A stretch of DNA of 7,852 nucleotides from an uncultured Ruminococcus sp. (GCF_946187255.1 NZ_CAMHRZ010000157.1:1-7852); one strand, 5' to 3'. Shown: positions 1-6,094, counted from the stretch's first letter. Translations and numbers: made by a program. The notes: generated from the letters alone by a model not told the origin.

Positions 1-545
1 CAGGTATGCATGAACTTTCAGCAGGCATAACCTCCGCACACACAGGTTCCTGCGACCTTGATACAGGCATGGGTTCTTTGAAGGACGGACTGGGACAGCT
101 TTCATCGGGTGCGTCCGCACTGGATGACGGTCTCGGTATACTGTGGGCTGGCGGAGAGTCGCTCAAAGACGGCACATACTCCGTTTCACAGGGCAGTGAA
201 CAGCTTTACGAAGGTGCGGCACAGCTCTCTGACGGCAGCGGCACGCTCTATGCGGGTATAACTTCCCTCAGCGAAGGATCCGGCAAACTGAAAGACGGCA
301 CAAAGAAGCTGGAGGACGGTGCAAAGGAACTCAACGACGGCATGAAGAAATTCCGCCGCGAGGGCATCGACAAGATAATCAACGCTTACAACGATGATAT
401 CACTCCCCTGATAGACAGACTTGACGCACTTAAGGATGCAAGCAATGAGTATGACAATTTCTCGGGCAAAGCATCGGATACAGAGGGCGAAGTCAAGTTC
501 ATATTTGAGATAGCTCCCATCAGTGCGGAGAATAAAAACAACTGA
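1..545 (+). CDS. C-terminal part of a Gly/Leu heptad-repeat protein (YhgE/Pip or MMPL/RND-like), 5' truncated by window
   Basis: The reading frame is open from the window edge and stops at TGA 543-545. The ATG at 6-8 is not the true start: the codon before it (3-5) is Gly and already fits the repeat. From there Gly recurs every seventh residue (codons at 3, 24, 45 ... 339; 17 in phase), with Leu at most fourth following positions, giving the pattern G-x-x-x-L-x-x. This is the heptad known from extracytoplasmic regions of YhgE/Pip-type and MMPL/RND-like membrane proteins of Firmicutes. After the repeats comes a non-repetitive acidic tail of about 65 residues (KIINAYNDDITPLIDRL, then EVKFIFEIAP) and a polar end. 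No transmembrane segment lies in the visible part, so the membrane portion would be upstream. Role unknown; envelope or export is inferred from the family. A hairpin 30 bases downstream probably ends the transcript. Confidence 0.75.
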   Translation, partial: GMHELSAGITSAHTGSCDLDTGMGSLKDGLGQLSSGASALDDGLGILWAGGESLKDGTYSVSQGSEQLYEGAAQLSDGSGTLYAGITSLSEGSGKLKDGTKKLEDGAKELNDGMKKFRREGIDKIINAYNDDITPLIDRLDALKDASNEYDNFSGKASDTEGEVKFIFEIAPISAENKNN

Positions 546-574
546 TCACTTCATAATATAATATTACTCTCAAA

Positions 575-609
575 AGCCCCGCGTTCTGTCAGGCACAGAA
601 TGCGGGGCT
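575..609 (+). terminator. Rho-independent terminator-like hairpin after the heptad-repeat gene
   Basis: Arms of 15 bases (575-589 and 595-609) pair completely, with one G-T wobble, around the 5-base loop CAGGC. The arms begin and end with the GC-rich block AGCCCCGC/GCGGGGCT. It lies 30 bases after the stop codon. The sequence after the stem (ATCATTAT) is only partly T-rich, so termination may be incomplete. The run of A before the stem would also give some activity on the minus strand, where no gene needs it. Confidence 0.65.
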
Positions 610-703
610 ATCATTATGCGGAACTTCCCGCGTGAAAATACACACGCAGCATTTAATAACACTTTGTTAATATGTCTCACACAAGGATTTCACATTATTA
701 GCT

Positions 704-715
704 TATAATTATAAT
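704..715 (+). promoter_or_regulatory. Candidate -10 region (tandem TATAAT) for the GH5 operon
   Basis: Two back-to-back perfect TATAAT hexamers occupy 704-709 and 710-715, about 45-55 bases before the GH5 start codon. No good -35 sits 16-18 bases upstream of either; TTGTTA at 664-669 is too far away. The region from 546 to 703 contains only the terminator hairpin and no gene. A promoter somewhere here is expected because the upstream gene ends with a hairpin, but this exact placement is tentative. Confidence 0.35.
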
Positions 716-759
716 GGTGGAAATTAGGCAATAATTGTTTTCATATAGGGGGGGATATT

Positions 760-1674
760 ATGTTGAAAAAACTAAAGGTGATCGAAGGCAGACTGACTGA
801 CGGCGAAAAGCCTGTAAGACTGTTCGGTATGTCCACTCATGGTATAGCATGGCACCCGGAATATGTCTGTGAGGAAACATTCAGGGCGCTGAAAAAGGAA
901 TGGAAGACCAACTGTATAAGGATCACCATGTATACTGCCGAATTCAGGGGGTACTGCATGGGCGGCGATAAAGAACACCTGAAAGAGATAATCGAGAAAG
1001 GCGTAAATATCGCAGAAGGGCTGGATATGTATGTCATCATTGACTGGCATATCCTCAGCGATCAGGATCCTATGGTTTATGTTGACGAGGCAGAAGAATT
1101 CTTTGCGGATATGTCGGCTCGGTTCGCTGATAAGAACAATGTAATATACGAGATATGCAACGAGCCCAACGGAAGCGGTACATGGGCAAGGGTAAGGGAG
1201 TACGCGGACAGGATAATCCCGATAATAAGAAAGAATTCTCCCGATTCGCTGATAATCACGGGTACACCCAACTGGTCGCAGGATATCCACTGCGCACTGG
1301 ATCAGCCTCTTGCGCACAGTAATGTCATGTATTCACTGCATTTCTATGCAGCTACCCACAAGCGCACTCTCAGGCAAAGACTTGACCGCTGTGTTAAAGC
1401 AAAGCTGCCCGTATTCATAAATGAATTCAACCTTTGTGAAGCAAGCGGAAAGGGCGATATCGATGTCGAGGAGGCTAATGCCTGGTTCGATCTGATAGAC
1501 TCTGCGGGACTCAGCTGTATCAGCTGGTGTCTCTCAAACAGCGGAGATACCTGTGCTGTTTTTGCCAAGGGCTGCACAAAGCTGTCGAACTGGGAGGACA
1601 GCGATCTGAAAGATTCGGGCAGGATGATAAGAGATGAGTTCCTGCACTTTGCTGATGAGGAGAATAGTAAATGA
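760..1674 (+). CDS. GH5 (subfamily 2-like) endo-beta-1,4-glucanase without signal peptide
   Basis: A 304-residue glycoside hydrolase family 5 catalytic domain, close in layout to the catalytic domain of Bacillus EglS. It should cleave internal beta-1,4-glucan bonds with retention. Visible motifs in order: GMSTHGIAWHPEYV (23-36), NCIRITMYTA (51-60) with the conserved Arg54, YVIIDWHIL (91-99), YEICNEPNG (130-138) with Glu135 as acid/base, NVMYSLHFYAATH (188-200), PVFINEFN (217-224) with Glu222 as nucleophile, and SWCLSN (255-260). The nucleophile motif reads NEFN where Bacillus-type enzymes have TEWG. The protein starts MLKKLKVIEGRL directly before the barrel: no signal peptide, linker, carbohydrate-binding module or dockerin. 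Eleven cysteines also fit a reducing cytosol. A strong ribosome site (AGGGGGGG, 747-754) lies 5 bases before ATG. The stop overlaps the next gene as ATGA. Likely acts on imported cello-oligosaccharides or glucan fragments (inference). Confidence 0.93.
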   Translation: MLKKLKVIEGRLTDGEKPVRLFGMSTHGIAWHPEYVCEETFRALKKEWKTNCIRITMYTAEFRGYCMGGDKEHLKEIIEKGVNIAEGLDMYVIIDWHILSDQDPMVYVDEAEEFFADMSARFADKNNVIYEICNEPNGSGTWARVREYADRIIPIIRKNSPDSLIITGTPNWSQDIHCALDQPLAHSNVMYSLHFYAATHKRTLRQRLDRCVKAKLPVFINEFNLCEASGKGDIDVEEANAWFDLIDSAGLSCISWCLSNSGDTCAVFAKGCTKLSNWEDSDLKDSGRMIRDEFLHFADEENSK

Positions 1675-2063
1675 CAGATCTTAACGAGATAAGAGAATAT
1701 TTCAGCCATGACCTATACGCTGCGGATACAGGCGCTTACATAGAAGAAGTGGGTGACAGATACGCAAAGGTCAGCCTTGTACTCACCGAAAGACACAGGA
1801 ATGCAGTCGGCGGGATAATGGGCGGAGTATACTTCACGCTGGCGGATTTTGCATTTGCTGTCGCTTCAAATCACGAAAAGCAGGACACGGTCTCTCTCAA
1901 CTCCGATATATCCTTTATCGGTGTGCCGAAGACCGACAAGATATTCGCAGAGACCGAGCTTGTCAAGGACGGCAGGTCGGTATGCACATATATAGTAAGA
2001 GTTACGGACAGCGGCGGCGAGCCTTTGTCTGTCGTGAAGATAGTCGGCTTCCACAAGAGATAA
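1671..2063 (+). CDS. PaaI-family hotdog-fold thioesterase
   Basis: This 130-residue protein is the usual size for a single-domain PaaI/YbgC-type acyl-CoA thioesterase, which hydrolyses acyl- or aryl-CoA esters in the cytosol as a tetramer of hotdog folds. The signature helix region reads RHRNAVGGIMGGVYFTLADF (41-60): His42, Asn44, the Gly51-Gly52 pair and the catalytic-type Asp59 match the family, but the usual His-Gly-Gly is Met-Gly-Gly here. The DTVSLNSDISFIGVPKTDK block (72-90) is the typical central strand. The start codon overlaps the GH5 stop as ATGA, and GAGGAG at 1657-1662 lies 8 bases upstream, so it is probably translationally coupled to the cellulase. A strong terminator follows. 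The substrate is unknown; the link to cellulose use is by operon only. Confidence 0.85.
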   Translation: MTDLNEIREYFSHDLYAADTGAYIEEVGDRYAKVSLVLTERHRNAVGGIMGGVYFTLADFAFAVASNHEKQDTVSLNSDISFIGVPKTDKIFAETELVKDGRSVCTYIVRVTDSGGEPLSVVKIVGFHKR

Positions 2064-2086
2064 TACATAACAACATGATAAGAACT

Positions 2087-2116
2087 GCCCCCGGGAGAAC
2101 GGTATCTCCCGGGGGC
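2087..2116. terminator. Bidirectional terminator between convergent genes
   Basis: A perfect 12-bp GC-rich stem (GCCCCCGGGAGA and its complement, arms 2087-2098 and 2105-2116) with a 6-base loop. On the plus strand it lies 24 bases past the thioesterase stop and is followed by TTATTATCATTAT. On the minus strand it lies 10 bases past the GGDEF gene stop and is followed by AGTTCTTATC, a weaker T-rich run. It is the only hairpin in the 62-base convergent gap, so it probably serves both genes, more efficiently on the plus strand. Confidence 0.85.
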
Positions 2117-2125
2117 TTATTATCA

Positions 2126-4027
2126 TTATCTTCTGAGATACGGCGAATTGCGCCTGCGCTTTTTCTGCGAGTACATTATCTCGTCAGCCTTGGTTATCAG
2201 CTTGAACAGCGTCATATCGTCCGAGATGCGTGTGACGAGGGAACCTATACTGCCCTCCACACGGTAAGGCTTGCCTGTCAGCTTGTTGATATGTTCGATG
2301 CGGTCAATGACAGCTGACTCAAATCTCACCACATCTTCCTCCTCGGCATTAAGTCCGAGTATAATAAATTCGTCACCGCCGAAACGGGCACAGATCATAT
2401 TCTCATCACAGCAGTCACTTATTATCTTGGCAAGGGTCTTCAAGGCAAAATCGCCCTCGCTGTGACCGTAGGTGTCATTGACATATTTAAGACCATCCAT
2501 ATCCACAAAGGATATGAGGATCTTCTGACTGAGTATCCTACATTCGTTGAACATACTATCAGCGGCGCGTATGAAGCCGTTTCGGTTATAGATATTGCAG
2601 AGCGGATCTATAACATACATCTTATCCAGTTCATCGATGACACAATTCAGGTTGATGATCCTGCGGATATTTTCAAGGCTCTGGCTTATGGTCATGACAA
2701 GGGTATGACAGACCATACTGTTAGTCGGGAAATCGCCGTTGGATATTATAATGTAGCCCAGGCACCTCTCCCTGAAATGAAGGGGCAGATAATAGCTTAT
2801 ATTTCCGCCTGTGGTATAGTTTCGGGGATCCATATTTGAGCTGCGGAAGCATTTGACATCGATGACCTCTCCCTTGTTCCATATCAGCGGTGCTGACATC
2901 GTGGGCGTATACCCGTGTATGAGCGAATTCTCATTCTTTACGGAATATGAACTTAACCAGTCATCGCAAAGGCATATACATATCCTCTCGCAGTCAAGTT
3001 CGTTCGCCTTGTTGGCGATGATCCTCATGCACTCCTCAACAGTGTCCGCTTCATCAAGATCGGAGGTGAGTATATTCAGCAGCCTTACATAGCTGAGATT
3101 GCGCGACATTACATTGAATGCGTTCCTGCGGAACATATTTATCTCCGCGATCTCGGGATTGACACATCCGCAGCTCTCGGAAAATACAGGTCCCGCTTCC
3201 AGTCTGCGTGTCTTTTCCCAGCTTTTGCCGCTGATAGCATTCATTATCATATCACAGGCTGCCTGACCTGCCTCAGAAAGCGGTCTGTTAACGGTGGTGA
3301 GCGCAGGGAAATGCTGACGGGCGTTGTATGTATTATCAAAGCCTGTAACGATAACATCTTCAGGCACCTTAACGCCGCGGCTTTCAAGCTCCCTTATTGC
3401 AAAAAGCGCCATTGCGTCATTTGCGCATACGATAGCATCGGGAAGATCCCTGCCGTTTGCCAGCAGCTTCCTAACAGCGTATTTGCCGCATTCTCCGCGA
3501 AAATCACCGAAATAAACATTCTTCTCGTTTACACCTATGCCCTCGCTCTCCAGCACCTCACAGTAGGCTGTGAATCTCTCGTTTGCTTCGGGGTTGCTTC
3601 TGGGACCTGATATAAAGCATATATCCTTTGCACCGTGAACCTCGATAATATGCCTCACCAGTTCGGACATTGCCTTTTTATTATCGATGGTAACATTGAG
3701 GAACTGCGGATAATCATCACAGTCAAAGACCACCGCAGGAAGTGAAGATGCCTTGATATTTGTAACGAGCTTGTTCTTTATATCCACATCAGCGATCGTA
3801 TTTATCATGAGTATCACGCCGTCGAACATCTTATAGTTTATCAGGCTGTAGATATTGTTCTCTCCCACATCGAATCCCCTGTCGGAGATCACTCCGCTGA
3901 ATGCTGAAAAACAAGAAATATTGATCTCATTGGCTCTGGCATACTCGTTTATACCCTCCAGCACACCGCGCTGATATTCTTCGTTTATCCCCGCTGTGAT
4001 AACTGCCAGTTCTGTTGGTCTATCCAT
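2126..4027 (-). CDS. Cytosolic LacI-like substrate-binding / GAF-like / GGDEF diguanylate cyclase
   Basis: A 633-residue predicted diguanylate cyclase (two GTP to c-di-GMP) under a sugar-type sensor. Residues 5-285 are a periplasmic-binding-protein fold of the LacI/GalR sensor class: LAVITAGINEEYQRGVLEGI at the N-terminus, DGVILMIN (69-76), ICFISGPRSNPEANERF (136-152), DAIVCANDAMALFAIRELES (197-216), VPEDVIVTGFDN (221-232) and ALTTVNRP (242-249). The usual LacI helix-turn-helix is absent. Residues 310-460 resemble a GAF domain (SYYLPLHFRERCLGYIIISN, 411-430). Residues 470-625 are GGDEF: DPLCNIYNRNGF, SFVDMDGLKYVNDTYGHSEG and an intact GGDEF at 550-554. The RxxD inhibitory site expected at about 541-544 reads DENM, so product inhibition is probably lost. 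No signal peptide or membrane segment, so it senses an intracellular ligand. ATG is supported by GGAGGT at 4034-4039, 6 bases upstream. Confidence 0.93.
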   Translation of the reverse strand: MDRPTELAVITAGINEEYQRGVLEGINEYARANEINISCFSAFSGVISDRGFDVGENNIYSLINYKMFDGVILMINTIADVDIKNKLVTNIKASSLPAVVFDCDDYPQFLNVTIDNKKAMSELVRHIIEVHGAKDICFISGPRSNPEANERFTAYCEVLESEGIGVNEKNVYFGDFRGECGKYAVRKLLANGRDLPDAIVCANDAMALFAIRELESRGVKVPEDVIVTGFDNTYNARQHFPALTTVNRPLSEAGQAACDMIMNAISGKSWEKTRRLEAGPVFSESCGCVNPEIAEINMFRRNAFNVMSRNLSYVRLLNILTSDLDEADTVEECMRIIANKANELDCERICICLCDDWLSSYSVKNENSLIHGYTPTMSAPLIWNKGEVIDVKCFRSSNMDPRNYTTGGNISYYLPLHFRERCLGYIIISNGDFPTNSMVCHTLVMTISQSLENIRRIINLNCVIDELDKMYVIDPLCNIYNRNGFIRAADSMFNECRILSQKILISFVDMDGLKYVNDTYGHSEGDFALKTLAKIISDCCDENMICARFGGDEFIILGLNAEEEDVVRFESAVIDRIEHINKLTGKPYRVEGSIGSLVTRISDDMTLFKLITKADEIMYSQKKRRRNSPYLRR

Positions 4028-4069
4028 GATCTTACCTCCATTCTTTTATGAATTATATTATTATTGTTT

Positions 4070-4098
4070 ATTATACACCATTTCAACAAAAAAATCAA
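4070..4098 (-). promoter_or_regulatory. Sigma-A-type promoter of the GGDEF gene
   Basis: On the minus strand, TTGATT (4093-4098) and a perfect TATAAT (4070-4075) are separated by exactly 17 bases. The -35 matches the TTGACA consensus at four of six positions. Transcription would start near 4063, giving a leader of about 35 bases that contains the GGAGGT ribosome site. The promoter lies downstream of the neighbouring gene's terminator, so the GGDEF gene should be its own unit. Confidence 0.7.
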
Positions 4099-4130
4099 TA
4101 GTATTAATCTAAAATAATGCAATTTCTTCA

Positions 4131-4167
4131 ATAAAAAAATGCAGCACCTCAAATTCGGGTACTGCAT
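4131..4167 (-). terminator. Rho-independent terminator of the CmpB-like gene
   Basis: On the minus strand a 10-bp stem (ATGCAGTACC pairing with GGTGCTGCAT, one T-G wobble) encloses a 9-base loop and is followed directly by TTTTTTATTG. The stem spans 4139-4167 and starts 20 bases after the stop of the membrane protein gene. On the plus strand the same arms carry a C-A mismatch and lack a T-run, which confirms minus-strand polarity. Confidence 0.88.
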
Positions 4168-4187
4168 ATAAGTATCTTATTTTACAG

Positions 4188-4964
4188 TCATTTACTGCGG
4201 CGCATGGAGATCAGATCGTTTATCCTTCCGTGCTTTGCCTGTTCAAGCTGTTTTTCCATGTATGCTCTCAGCTCATCGAGAAGCTCCCTCTCAGTATGCA
4301 TAGCATTGAGGAAACGGTACTTTTCGCGCTTTCTCTCAGCCTCATTACGGATATGCTTTTTGAGCTCCTCGTAGCGTATTATCATCTCATTCTCCTCAGC
4401 GAACGCCTTTATCTTAGCCGTCAAACTGAATGAATGGACAAGGTCTAGGGTTAGTATACCATAGAAGAAACCTATCACAAAGGAGAACAGCAGATTATGC
4501 GAGAACCATTCAAGTCCCGAAAGGATACGCGGATGGATGAAGAAATAATATCCCGCCCCAAGAAGCGCCCAGTAAAAGGAAAAGCGCGGGCAGATTATAC
4601 CCTTGTAATTGAAACGCAGCTCGGAATAATCCCACAGCTTCAGATGACGCTTGATAATAAAAAGCTCGCCTGCGATAAGCTCGATAAAAGTCATTGCCGC
4701 CGCCATAAAAGCGAAAAGCACGCCTTTGCGCAGATAAGCATCATCTATCGGTATAAAACGTTCAAGTCCCGCCATGAGATAAAGGGCTGTTAGTCCGAAG
4801 CCGTAAAGCGGCAAACACGGTCCCGAAAGAAAGCCGGGATTTATCCATACCCTTTCCTTGTTTGTTGGCTTGAAACGGCGATAGAAGACCTCCAGCGTCC
4901 AGCCCAGCATACTTCCCGCTGAAAACAGCAGTGCAAGTATCATAAAACCATAAACTATCGTCAT
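4188..4964 (-). CDS. ABC_trans_CmpB-type membrane protein (putative ABC-transporter type IV) with charged C-terminal tail
   Basis: A 258-residue integral membrane protein of the family annotated as putative ABC-transporter type IV/CmpB, common in Firmicutes and of unproven function. Family motifs are GWTLEVFYRR (21-30), NPGFLSGPCLPLYGFG (42-57), LWDYSE (110-115) and NYKGIICPRFS (119-129). Five hydrophobic segments lie near 4-24, 50-66, 82-104, 127-143 and 158-178. From about 183 the chain is highly charged and helical (KIKAFAEENE to the end), probably a cytosolic coiled coil. Start choice: an in-frame GTG at 4971-4973 lies inside the ribosome site AAGGTGAT, whereas ATG at 4962-4964 is 6 bases after AAGGTG, so ATG is preferred. 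No ATPase partner gene is adjacent. It has its own promoter and terminator, so it is a single-gene unit. Confidence 0.85.
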   Translation of the reverse strand: MTIVYGFMILALLFSAGSMLGWTLEVFYRRFKPTNKERVWINPGFLSGPCLPLYGFGLTALYLMAGLERFIPIDDAYLRKGVLFAFMAAAMTFIELIAGELFIIKRHLKLWDYSELRFNYKGIICPRFSFYWALLGAGYYFFIHPRILSGLEWFSHNLLFSFVIGFFYGILTLDLVHSFSLTAKIKAFAEENEMIIRYEELKKHIRNEAERKREKYRFLNAMHTERELLDELRAYMEKQLEQAKHGRINDLISMRRSK

Positions 4965-5003
4965 ATATATCACCTTAAAAATGACTGATCTTCATATACT
5001 GTA

Positions 5004-5032
5004 ATTATACTTCATTTTATGTATATTGTCAA
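5004..5032 (-). promoter_or_regulatory. Perfect consensus sigma-A promoter of the CmpB-like gene
   Basis: On the minus strand TTGACA (5027-5032) and TATAAT (5004-5009) match consensus at all twelve positions with a 17-base spacer. The TGA stop codon of spoIIID is positions 2-4 of the TTGACA, so the promoter starts inside the end of that gene. Transcription would begin near 4997, giving a leader of about 33 bases with the AAGGTG ribosome site. Confidence 0.88.
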
Positions 5033-5298
5033 CAAGAGGGCTGCTTTTTGGCATTATTCTCATACTTGTGCTTTGTTGCCAGCCCGCCTCTGATATGACG
5101 CTGTTCCTTATTTTCTTCCAGTATTTCCCGCACCTGCTCATACAGTGCGGAAGATATCTCAGGCAGATGTTCGGTGAGATCCTTGTGTACCGTTGATTTT
5201 GATACTCCGAACGCTTTAGCGGTAGCCCTGACCGTTGACTTGCGGCTGACAAGATATTCTCCGAAAAGCACAGCTCTTTCCTTGTCGATTCTATACAT
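5029..5298 (-). CDS. spoIIID: Sporulation transcriptional regulator SpoIIID
   Basis: An 89-residue protein aligning along its length with Bacillus SpoIIID (about 93 residues), the DNA-binding regulator that acts in the mother cell after sigma-E and tunes sigma-E and sigma-K genes. Diagnostic blocks are TVRATAKAFGVSKSTVHKDL (22-41, the helix-turn-helix), TEHLPEI, REILEENKEQRHIRGG and ATKHKY (74-79), followed by a basic tail involved in DNA binding in the Bacillus protein. ATG is preceded by AAGGGG (5307-5312) at 8 bases. That ribosome site forms one arm of an inverted repeat (5307-5339). The stop codon is shared with the -35 of the next gene. It lies 88 bases downstream of comF. Its presence implies a spore-forming lineage, although it can persist in lineages that no longer sporulate visibly. 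Confidence 0.95.
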   Translation of the reverse strand: MYRIDKERAVLFGEYLVSRKSTVRATAKAFGVSKSTVHKDLTEHLPEISSALYEQVREILEENKEQRHIRGGLATKHKYENNAKKQPSC

Positions 5299-5306
5299 CG
5301 TTCACA

Positions 5307-5339
5307 CCCCTTTTGCTAAATAATATGTCAGCAAAGGGG
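5307..5339 (-). promoter_or_regulatory. Inverted repeat overlapping the spoIIID ribosome binding site
   Basis: CCCCTTTTGC (5307-5316) is repeated inverted as GCAAAGGGG (5331-5339) with one bulged base and a 14-base AT-rich centre. In minus-strand RNA the downstream arm contains AAGGGG, the spoIIID ribosome site. If transcription starts upstream, a hairpin would hide that site; if it starts in the centre (CATATTAT there resembles a sporulation -10), the repeat could be an operator. The repeat is seen directly; its function is inference. Confidence 0.45.
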
Positions 5340-5354
5340 ATCATAGAACATAAC

Positions 5355-5385
5355 AAAAAAAGCGATGTACTGTATGAGATACCGT
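5355..5385 (-). terminator. Weak terminator-like hairpin after comF
   Basis: On the minus strand, directly after the comF stop, ACGGTAT pairs with ATACAGT (5369-5385; one mismatch, 3-base loop). A run of seven T follows only 7 bases beyond the stem (5355-5361). The stem is short, AT-rich and separated from the T-run, so it may stop few transcripts and could allow readthrough into spoIIID. Confidence 0.3.
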
Positions 5386-5386
5386 T

Positions 5387-6094
5387 TCAGACTTCTATAT
5401 ATTCTTTGTTTTCGTATTCCTTGTAATATTCGGACACAGCTATACTTCCGGCATAGACTTTTTCAGCGCCCATCGAAAGCAGCAGTGCGGCACAGGCGGA
5501 TACAGTCGAACCCGTTGTTATCACATCGTCACAGATAAGCACTGTTTTTCCGCTTATATCCGCGTGCCCTTTGGCGGCGGAATAGACTGCCTGCGCATGA
5601 GCGGTACGTTCGCTTTTTTCGGATAACTTGTGCTGTTCGGTCTTATCCTTACTGCGGCGCAGCAGACGAAGATCTGTGGGCTTGCCCAGCTTGTCGGCAG
5701 TAAACTTAGCTATCACCGCCGCCTGATCCCTGCCTCTGGCAATGACTTTGCTGCGGTGCATCGGGACACAGGTGACGATATCTATCTTATCCGCTATACC
5801 GCGCTTTCGCAGTCTTTCGGCTATCATCTCAGCGCCCAGTTCGGCAAAATTAAAGACAGCCCTGCCATGCTTCAAGCCGTATATCAGCTTTGAGATATTT
5901 CCCTCATAATAGAATACCCCCACCGCGAAGACGGTATTCCCTATCGCCAGTGAACCCTCAAAGGTCTCGGGAAGATCATTTCCGCAATCGGTACATATCA
6001 GCCTGTCCCAGACTATCACCTTTCCGCAGAGAGCGCATCGGTTCGGGAGAAATATATCTGCGATATACCTGTATCCCGATTTTGTTGAAAGCAT
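5387..6094 (-). CDS. comF: ComF-family phosphoribosyltransferase-like protein
   Basis: A 235-residue protein of normal length and order for ComF, a cytosolic competence-associated protein that in Bacillus works with the DNA-uptake helicase ComFA. An N-terminal zinc-ribbon has two Cys pairs, Cys20/Cys23 and Cys34/Cys37 (NRCALCGK and ICTDCG). Then come the family blocks LIYGLKHG (70-77), CVPMHRSKVIARGRDQAAVI (109-128), LLRRSKDKTEQHKLSEKSER (144-163) and the PRPP-binding loop VLICDDVITTGSTVSAC (185-201). Many ComF homologues occur in species not known to be competent, and no comFA is visible here. ATG is preceded by GAGGTG (6100-6105) at 5 bases. Upstream, the terminator of the preceding gene abuts this ribosome site, leaving no room for a promoter between them, so transcription must come from readthrough or from inside the upstream gene. 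Confidence 0.92.
   Translation of the reverse strand: MLSTKSGYRYIADIFLPNRCALCGKVIVWDRLICTDCGNDLPETFEGSLAIGNTVFAVGVFYYEGNISKLIYGLKHGRAVFNFAELGAEMIAERLRKRGIADKIDIVTCVPMHRSKVIARGRDQAAVIAKFTADKLGKPTDLRLLRRSKDKTEQHKLSEKSERTAHAQAVYSAAKGHADISGKTVLICDDVITTGSTVSACAALLLSMGAEKVYAGSIAVSEYYKEYENKEYIEV

Noticed and set aside
630..647. Short inverted repeat GCGTG/CACGC upstream of the GH5 operon as a LacI-type operator
   Set aside because: Arms of only 5 bases with an 8-base spacer and no similarity to known LacI-family operators; too likely by chance.
772..1317. A 181-codon minus-strand frame within the GH5 gene
   Set aside because: Antisense to a clearly conserved catalytic domain, with no ribosome site or recognisable motifs.
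1982..2317. A plus-strand frame running from the thioesterase into the GGDEF gene
   Set aside because: It crosses the strong 12-bp terminator and overlaps two well-supported genes in other frames.
2126..4027. LacI-family transcriptional repressor
   Set aside because: The ligand-binding half matches LacI, but the N-terminal helix-turn-helix is missing and the C-terminus is an intact GGDEF domain, so the output is c-di-GMP and not DNA binding.
4497..4793. Charged plus-strand frame inside the CmpB-like gene
   Set aside because: Antisense to conserved family motifs of the membrane protein; no ribosome site or promoter.
5317..5330. Sigma-E promoter for spoIIID at CATATTAT
   Set aside because: The -10 resembles the sigma-E pattern only partly and no acceptable -35 lies 14-15 bases upstream, so I did not call it as a promoter.
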